Source: Pseudomonadota bacterium
Lineage (GTDB): Bacteria; Pseudomonadota; Alphaproteobacteria; Rhizobiales; Rhizobiaceae
Assembly (NCBI GenBank): GCA_023433855.1
Contig: JAEYTV010000427.1
Coordinates: forward strand, 1 to 11,683
Direction of reading: 5' to 3'
Length of the DNA stretch: 11,683 bases
Of this stretch, positions 7,147 to 11,683 are shown one piece after another. Position 1 is the first letter of the stretch; every line of letters starts with the position of its first letter. Made by a program: the position numbers and the translations under genes. Under the pieces are notes generated by a model that was not told where the DNA came from, searched no databases, and worked only from the letters and a program-made list of their open reading frames with translations.

Positions 7147-8073
7147 ATGATTTTGTGCTGCGGCGAAGCCCTGATCGATATGCTCCCGCGGGAGACCACT
7201 CTCGGTGAAAACGGCTTTGCCCCCTATCCCGGGGGCGCCGTCTTCAATACCGCCATAGCCCTTGGTCGCCTCGGCCAGCCGACAGGCTTTTTCACGGGGC
7301 TTTCCGACGACATGATGGGGGACATCCTTCGCGATGCCCTGCGCAGGAGCAACGTCGACTTCAGCTATTGCGCCACGCTCTCCTTGCCGACGACGATCGC
7401 TTTCGTGAAGCTGGTGAATGGCCAGGCATCATACGCCTTCTATGACGAGAATACGGCGGGGCGGATGATTGCGGAAGCGGATCATCCCGTGCTCGGTGAG
7501 GGATGTGAGGCAATTCATTTCGGTGCTATCAGCCTGATCTCGGAGCCCTGCGGCTCGACCTACGAAGCATTGCTCGCCCGCGAGCATCAAAGACGGGTAA
7601 TTTCCCTCGATCCAAACATTCGCCCCGGCTTCATCAAGGACAAGTCATCGCACATGGCGCGCATTCGCCGCATGGCCGCCATGTCGGACATCGTCAAGTT
7701 TTCCGATGAGGATCTCGGCTGGTTCGGTCTTGAGGGCGACGAGGAAGCCCTTGCGCGCCAATGGCTCGACCACGGAGCAAAGCTGGTGATCGTGACGCGC
7801 GGCGCCGAAGGCGCGACCGGTTACACGGCCGACCATAAGGTCATCGTACCGAGCGAAAAGACGACGGTTGTGGATACCGTTGGCGCAGGGGACACTTTCG
7901 ACGCGGGCATATTGGCGTCCCTGAAGATGCAGGATCTCCTTACCAAGGACCGGGTGGCCCGTCTTTCGCAGACACAGATCGCCAAGGCCCTTGCGCTGGG
8001 CGCGAAAGCGGCAGCCGTCACCGTTTCGCGGGCAGGGGCCAATCCCCCCTTCGCGCACGAACTCGGGCTTTGA
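7147..8073 (+). CDS. frk: Fructokinase (PfkB/ribokinase family)
   Basis: This 308-residue sugar kinase has both PfkB signatures: the N-terminal GGAVFNTAIALGRLG (29-43) and the C-terminal DTVGAGDTFDAG (243-254), with catalytic base Asp249 and the GAGD anion hole. SLDPNIRP (153-160) and KFSDEDL (184-190) match fructokinase-type members. It should phosphorylate fructose with ATP to fructose-6-phosphate in the cytoplasm; fructose specificity is inferred from resemblance and the neighbouring pgi, because related PfkB kinases use other sugars. FDAG replaces the more common FNAG at the end of the second signature. A strong GGGAGGA (7134-7140) is six bases before ATG 7147. A TTGACA (7088-7093) could be a -35 element for separate transcription, but no good -10 lies at the right distance. 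frk and pgi are convergent around a hairpin. Confidence 0.88.
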   Translation: MILCCGEALIDMLPRETTLGENGFAPYPGGAVFNTAIALGRLGQPTGFFTGLSDDMMGDILRDALRRSNVDFSYCATLSLPTTIAFVKLVNGQASYAFYDENTAGRMIAEADHPVLGEGCEAIHFGAISLISEPCGSTYEALLAREHQRRVISLDPNIRPGFIKDKSSHMARIRRMAAMSDIVKFSDEDLGWFGLEGDEEALARQWLDHGAKLVIVTRGAEGATGYTADHKVIVPSEKTTVVDTVGAGDTFDAGILASLKMQDLLTKDRVARLSQTQIAKALALGAKAAAVTVSRAGANPPFAHELGL

Positions 8074-8082
8074 CAAAGGCCC

Positions 8083-8119
8083 GGCGGAAAGCCCGGCCGA
8101 AGCCGGGAGGCTTTCCGCC
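8083..8119. terminator. Strong hairpin between convergent frk and pgi, likely bidirectional terminator
   Basis: GGCGGAAAG (8083-8091) pairs with CTTTCCGCC (8111-8119). Inside, CCCGGC and GCCGGG close a CGAA loop, leaving a three-base bulge (AGG) on the 3' side; an alternative register extends the outer stem to 11 pairs. It fills the 54-bp gap between the stops of frk (8073) and pgi (8128). There is no clean T-tract on either side, so it may work as a bidirectional transcript end or 3' stabilising structure and not as a classic intrinsic terminator. A smaller competing pairing, GGGCTTT with AAAGCCC (8088-8094), overlaps the frk stop. Confidence 0.7.
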
Positions 8120-8127
8120 GCCCGTGG

Positions 8128-9756
8128 TCATTTCGCCTTGAGGCTCGCCAGGGCTGCAACGAGGCCCTGCGTCGAACTGTCGTGGCCTGCTGCACTTTGC
8201 TTCCCCTGCACGATCGGCAGCAATCCCGTCGCAAGTTCCTTGCCGAGTTCCACCCCCCATTGATCGAACGAGTTGATCCGGAACAGTACGCCTTCGACGA
8301 ACACCCGATGTTCGTAGAGGGCAATCAGGCGACCTAGAGCAAAGGGCGTCAACTTGTCATAGACGAAGGTTATGGAGGGCCGGTTGCCGGTGAACACCCG
8401 GTGCGGCGCAATGAGATCGGCTTCCGCTTCCTCCATGCCCTTCAACGTCAGTTGGTCCCTTGCTTCGGCAAAAGTGCGGCCCTTCATCAGGGCTTCGGAC
8501 TGAGCCAGGCAGTTGGCGATCAGCAGTTCGTGCTGGTGGCGCAGAGGCGGTTCAAAGCCGTTGGCTGCGATCATGAACTCGGTCGGAATCACGCTCGTGC
8601 CCTGGTGGATCAGCTGATAAAAAGCGTGTTGGCCGTTGGTGCCGGGCTCGCCCCAGACGACGGGGCCGGAGTTGCCCTCGACCGGGCGCCCGTCGATCGT
8701 CACGCCCTTGCCGTTCGACTCCATGTCGAGCTGTTGAAGATAGGCCGGAAAGCGCAGGAGCCTCTGGTCGTAGGGAAGGATAGCACGCGAAGGGTAACCA
8801 AGGACGTTCCGGTGATAATAGCCGAGCAGGCCGAGCAGCATGGGCAGGTTCTGGCGTGCGGGGGCCGTTCGGAAATGCCTGTCCATCGCATAGGCGCCAT
8901 CAAGGAAGTTCCCGAAATTCCGTGCGCCGATTGCGATCATCACCGGAAGGCCGATGGCCGACCAGATGGAATACCGCCCGCCGACCCAGTCCCAGAATCC
9001 GAAGACCCGATCAGTTTCGATCCCGAAGGCCGCGACCTTGTCGAGCGCTGTCGAGACTGCGGCGAAGTGATGCTTGACTGCGTCTTCGCCCAGCTTGTCA
9101 GCAATGAACGCCCTCGCCGTGGCAGCATTGGTCATGGTCTCGATAGTCGTGAAGGTCTTCGAGGCGATGATGAAGAGGGTCGTTTCTGCGTCGAGCAGTT
9201 TCAATGTGTCGGAGATATGCGCTCCGTCGACATTCGAAACGAAATGCGCCCGCGGGCCGTCATGGTAGGGCGCAAGCGCCAGCGTCGCCATCACAGGGCC
9301 AAGATCGGAACCGCCGATGCCGATGTTCACTACATCGGTAATGCGTTTTCCCGTTGCGCCTTTAAGGGCGCCGGCGCGAATGCCGTCAGCAAAGGCGCCC
9401 GTGGCGGCAAGCACGGCATTCACGTCGGGCATCACGTCCCGTCCATCCACCAGGACGGGCGTATTGGAACGATTGCGAAGGGCCGTATGAAGAACCGCGC
9501 GGCCCTCGGTGAAGTTGATCGGAACGCCGGAGAACATCTCTTCCCGCTTCTTCGCCACCCCGGCCACCTCTGCGAGCCTCTCCAGCAGCAGCAGTATTTC
9601 GTCATTGATCGCGGTTTTCGAGTAATCCATCAGCAGATCGTCGAAGGTGGCACTGAACCTTTCGAAACGATTGCTGTCCGCCACGAATGCAGCGCGGATG
9701 TTCGTAGCATTGGTTCTTGCGACGGCGGACTTCAGGTCTTTGATGATGGCCTGCAT
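8128..9756 (-). CDS. pgi: Glucose-6-phosphate isomerase
   Basis: It interconverts glucose-6-phosphate and fructose-6-phosphate in the cytoplasm. The 542-residue length fits the long E. coli/eukaryote-type PGI. Visible motifs are [11 protein letters not shown] (144-154), the phosphate-binding SKTFTT (199-204), signature 1 [11 protein letters not shown] (256-266), MESNGK with catalytic Glu346, GTNGQHAF with ring-opening His377, and signature 2 ending in [10 protein letters not shown] with Lys506. All catalytic residues are present. ATG (9754-9756) follows GAGGAA (9767-9762) by five bases. It lies 98 bp downstream of the hydrolase lipoprotein gene on the same strand and converges on frk. In rhizobia, which break down sugars through the Entner-Doudoroff route, Pgi is needed to bring fructose-derived carbon into the pathway, which makes the frk neighbour sensible. 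Confidence 0.97.
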   Translation of the reverse strand: MQAIIKDLKSAVARTNATNIRAAFVADSNRFERFSATFDDLLMDYSKTAINDEILLLLERLAEVAGVAKKREEMFSGVPINFTEGRAVLHTALRNRSNTPVLVDGRDVMPDVNAVLAATGAFADGIRAGALKGATGKRITDVVNIGIGGSDLGPVMATLALAPYHDGPRAHFVSNVDGAHISDTLKLLDAETTLFIIASKTFTTIETMTNAATARAFIADKLGEDAVKHHFAAVSTALDKVAAFGIETDRVFGFWDWVGGRYSIWSAIGLPVMIAIGARNFGNFLDGAYAMDRHFRTAPARQNLPMLLGLLGYYHRNVLGYPSRAILPYDQRLLRFPAYLQQLDMESNGKGVTIDGRPVEGNSGPVVWGEPGTNGQHAFYQLIHQGTSVIPTEFMIAANGFEPPLRHQHELLIANCLAQSEALMKGRTFAEARDQLTLKGMEEAEADLIAPHRVFTGNRPSITFVYDKLTPFALGRLIALYEHRVFVEGVLFRINSFDQWGVELGKELATGLLPIVQGKQSAAGHDSSTQGLVAALASLKAK

Positions 9757-9790
9757 GGAGGTTCCTCACTCTTCTAAAGAGATGCACCGG

Positions 9791-9818
9791 AACCTATTCG
9801 CTTTCCCAGCCAAATCAA
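9791..9818 (-). promoter_or_regulatory. Candidate sigma-70-type promoter for pgi
   Basis: On the - strand TTGATT (9818-9813) and TAGGTT (9796-9791) are 16 bases apart, about 35 bases upstream of the pgi start. The -35 is good, the -10 is fair. It would let pgi be transcribed independently of the hydrolase gene. Confidence 0.3.
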
Positions 9819-9854
9819 GCCATGTCCGACGAAGCTTGCCCATCCAGGATGGAG

Positions 9855-11099
9855 CTACTGGCCGACCGCGGTCGTGACCGTATTCCCGACGGAATTGCCC
9901 AGCCTCTCCACCTGCTCATTGTAGGTGCGGCGCGTTGCCGGATCGAAGATCGCGATCGGAGCGCTGAGCGCGACACCGGCTGCACCTCCCACCGTCTGCG
10001 CTGTCCCCACTGCTACGGCCCCAAGTCTTTCACCGAGCCCGACATCGGAATCCGTAACGGTTTGACCGGCGATCAGGCGGTTGCCGATCAGTTTCACCAC
10101 TTCCGGGCTTTCGGCGAACTTGCCGTGATTCAGCGGATCGCCGCTCTTCAAAGCAGTCAGGTCCAGCACGACAATGCCCGCTCTCTCGAAGGCGGTACGG
10201 TAGGGCTCCACGGTAGGATCGACCTGCCCCAGCCGATCTATATTGCCCGAGATGCGCTTCGAAAGACTCAGCGCGCGATCATCCCGGGAAACAAACAGCG
10301 TAAAATGCGGACGGCCTTCACCGATTTCCGCAAACTGGCGGCCGAACACGTCCACATCGAGATCAGGGGAGGCCAGGATGACATTCTGGATCTTCGGTGC
10401 CACACGACCGTCCCGAATGGCCATCTGCCTTAGCGCTTCGACGGTCAGCCATGATCCCATCGAATGGGCCATGACGGTGATCTCGCCAACCTCCGGATCC
10501 CGCGCCAGCCGGCGCAGCATCTCCTCCAGCGCCGCTCGCGAATAATTGGTGCTTTCCTTGTCGTAATTGTAGGCGAAGATGCTGCCGCGGGACGGCCAGG
10601 TGAACAGTACCGGCGCGACATCTGCTCTGGAATCGTGAACGATCTGTGCAAACCGGTAGACGGCGTCCTCGTAGCGGTTGTTGAACCCGTGCACAAACAC
10701 CAGGACTCGACGGCTCTTCGGCAGATGCTGCCTCAGCCAGCCATTCGCCTTCTCGGGCGGGACCGGTGTAACAGACAGGGTCGCGAATTCTCTCGCCGGA
10801 TCTGCAGGGAGTCTCTTCGGCCACTGGACCTGTCCGACTGCGCGTGATCCATCCGGTGGGATGGAGAGCGCGATTTCGGTAACCTGCAGATCCTCGCCCC
10901 GCTCCCCGGAGAACAAAATGCCGGGGATTGGGCTCGGGCGGCGGGTCGTTGCGACGAGCACATCAACTCTTGAGGCTTGCGCAGCCTGGAGCTTGGTCGG
11001 GATGAGTACGCCCTCGGGCCGTCCGGCACAGCTTGCGAGCATTGCCAGCGCGACCGTCAGGAGGATCAGGCCATTCGAAAATCGGGCACCGTTCTGCAA
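9855..11099 (-). CDS. Alpha/beta-hydrolase lipoprotein (DUF900-like)
   Basis: This 414-residue protein starts with a lipoprotein signal: a hydrophobic segment (about residues 9-22) and lipobox LASC with Cys24 as acylation site, so it is probably anchored on the outer face of a membrane. The hydrolase core shows VFVHGFNNRYEDAV (134-147, oxyanion-hole region), FTWPS (166-170) and the nucleophile elbow AHSMGS (211-216, Ser213); Asp246 or Asp248 and His325 (LNHGKF) are likely partners in the triad. This is the DUF900 pattern of predicted esterases or lipases; the substrate is unknown. A Gly/Ala-rich hydrophobic stretch lies at about 358-383. The start is TTG (11099-11097): an in-frame TAG lies eight codons upstream with no ATG or GTG between, the next ATG would fall inside the signal peptide, and GGAG lies five bases before the TTG. 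It is 137 bp downstream of the fadD-like gene, so a lipid link is conceivable. Confidence 0.85.
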   Translation of the reverse strand: MQNGARFSNGLILLTVALAMLASCAGRPEGVLIPTKLQAAQASRVDVLVATTRRPSPIPGILFSGERGEDLQVTEIALSIPPDGSRAVGQVQWPKRLPADPAREFATLSVTPVPPEKANGWLRQHLPKSRRVLVFVHGFNNRYEDAVYRFAQIVHDSRADVAPVLFTWPSRGSIFAYNYDKESTNYSRAALEEMLRRLARDPEVGEITVMAHSMGSWLTVEALRQMAIRDGRVAPKIQNVILASPDLDVDVFGRQFAEIGEGRPHFTLFVSRDDRALSLSKRISGNIDRLGQVDPTVEPYRTAFERAGIVVLDLTALKSGDPLNHGKFAESPEVVKLIGNRLIAGQTVTDSDVGLGERLGAVAVGTAQTVGGAAGVALSAPIAIFDPATRRTYNEQVERLGNSVGNTVTTAVGQ

Positions 11100-11104
11100 G
11101 CTGA

Positions 11105-11108
11105 CTCC
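11105..11108 (-). promoter_or_regulatory. Ribosome binding site supporting a TTG start
   Basis: GGAG on the - strand is five bases before the TTG at 11099-11097. It supports the non-ATG start of the hydrolase lipoprotein, which is the only start that keeps the whole signal peptide. Confidence 0.6.
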
Positions 11109-11236
11109 AACACTGCTCTACCCTCGCCCTTGGCTAAGCGCTATGCCGCAAACAGCAACACGTCCAGAACTGATCTGGAAAATCGCTGATGCCGGACGCC
11201 GCTTACGCCACGATTGTCGCAGCAATGCAACCATTG

Positions 11237-11683
11237 TCAGTTCCGCAGCTCCCGCCGCAGAATTTTGCCGACATTGGATTTGGGAAGCTCGGTCCGGAAC
11301 TCGATGATGCGAGGGCGCTTGTAGTTCGTCAGATTGGCTGCGCAGTGTGCCTTGACATCCGCCTCGCTCAGATGAGCGTCCTTCTTGACGATGAACAACT
11401 TGACCGCCTCCCCGGAATGCTGGTCTGCAACACCAATTGCGGCACATTCCAGGACGCCCGGATGTGTGGCAACTACCTCCTCGATTTCGTTGGGATAGAC
11501 GTTGAAGCCCGAAACCAGGATCATGTCCTTCTTGCGATCAACGATCTTGGTGTAGCCTTGGCGATCCATGTAGCCAACGTCGCCAGTCCTGAAGAACCCG
11601 TCGGCCGTCATCGCCTTGGCCGTTTCATCGGGGCGGTTCCAATAACCTGCCATGACCTGCGGACCCCGGATGCAGATCTCCCC
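11237..11683 (-). CDS. fadD: Long-chain acyl-CoA synthetase, C-terminal part (5' end outside window)
   Basis: The last 148 residues of an AMP-forming acyl-CoA ligase are visible; the family is about 560 residues long, so the ATP-binding N-terminal domain lies beyond the right edge. Visible motifs are [23 protein letters not shown] (Asp that contacts the AMP ribose), [22 protein letters not shown] (hinge and fatty-acid signature region) and the C-terminal [13 protein letters not shown] with the catalytic Lys of the adenylation step. These match FadD-type fatty acid activators, which turn free fatty acids into acyl-CoA at the inner membrane for beta-oxidation. In S. meliloti, fadD is linked to swarming and nodulation and, from memory, sits near pgi. 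The exact chain-length specificity cannot be judged from this part. The stop is TGA at 11239-11237; the following 137 bp before the hydrolase gene holds no gene or clear terminator. Confidence 0.88.
   Translation of the reverse strand, partial: GEICIRGPQVMAGYWNRPDETAKAMTADGFFRTGDVGYMDRQGYTKIVDRKKDMILVSGFNVYPNEIEEVVATHPGVLECAAIGVADQHSGEAVKLFIVKKDAHLSEADVKAHCAANLTNYKRPRIIEFRTELPKSNVGKILRRELRN

Noticed and set aside
8401..9777. Long open frame (458 codons) on the + strand across pgi
   Set aside because: It is antisense to an unmistakable pgi with all catalytic motifs; it is rich in Arg, His and Gly without any domain, as expected of a shadow frame in GC-rich DNA.

Overview
The window reads as core chromosome of an alphaproteobacterium, most likely Rhizobiaceae (Sinorhizobium/Ensifer, Shinella, Rhizobium or Agrobacterium). 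The pointers are the high GC, the typically rhizobial PyrE, PyrC and Pgi sequences, and the gene order fadD, hydrolase lipoprotein, pgi, frk, pyrE, pyrC, which from memory matches the Sinorhizobium meliloti chromosome. This assignment is inference; no search was run.

Left part (1-2796, + strand): the C-terminal part of a luciferase-like flavin-dependent monooxygenase, a 405-bp stretch with no convincing gene, a short-chain dehydrogenase/reductase (SDR) homologue that has lost most of its catalytic tetrad, and a proline racemase superfamily protein with Ser in place of the first catalytic Cys. The last two are 15 bp apart and form an operon, probably for an amino acid or imino acid catabolic step. 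This is the least ordinary part of the window.

Middle (2799-7070): a secreted Sel1-repeat protein on the - strand, whose promoter matches the general stress response sigma factor EcfG/RpoE2 (GGAAC, 16 bp, CGTT). It is divergent from pyrC (dihydroorotase, pyrimidine step 3). A membrane GGDEF diguanylate cyclase without an inhibitory I-site follows, then pyrE (orotate phosphoribosyltransferase, step 5). The GGDEF gene thus lies between two pyrimidine genes.

Right part (7147-11683): frk (PfkB fructokinase, +) converges on pgi (phosphoglucose isomerase, -) across a strong hairpin. The two enzymes are consecutive: fructokinase makes fructose-6-phosphate and Pgi turns it into glucose-6-phosphate, which feeds the Entner-Doudoroff pathway used by rhizobia. 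Upstream of pgi on the - strand lie an alpha/beta-hydrolase lipoprotein that starts with TTG and the 3' end of a fadD-type acyl-CoA ligase gene cut by the window edge.

I found no tRNA, rRNA, CRISPR array, insertion sequence, phage gene or attachment site. I do not see an undescribed multi-gene system. The best leads are the degenerate SDR with its Ser-type racemase partner, and the stress promoter on the Sel1 gene.
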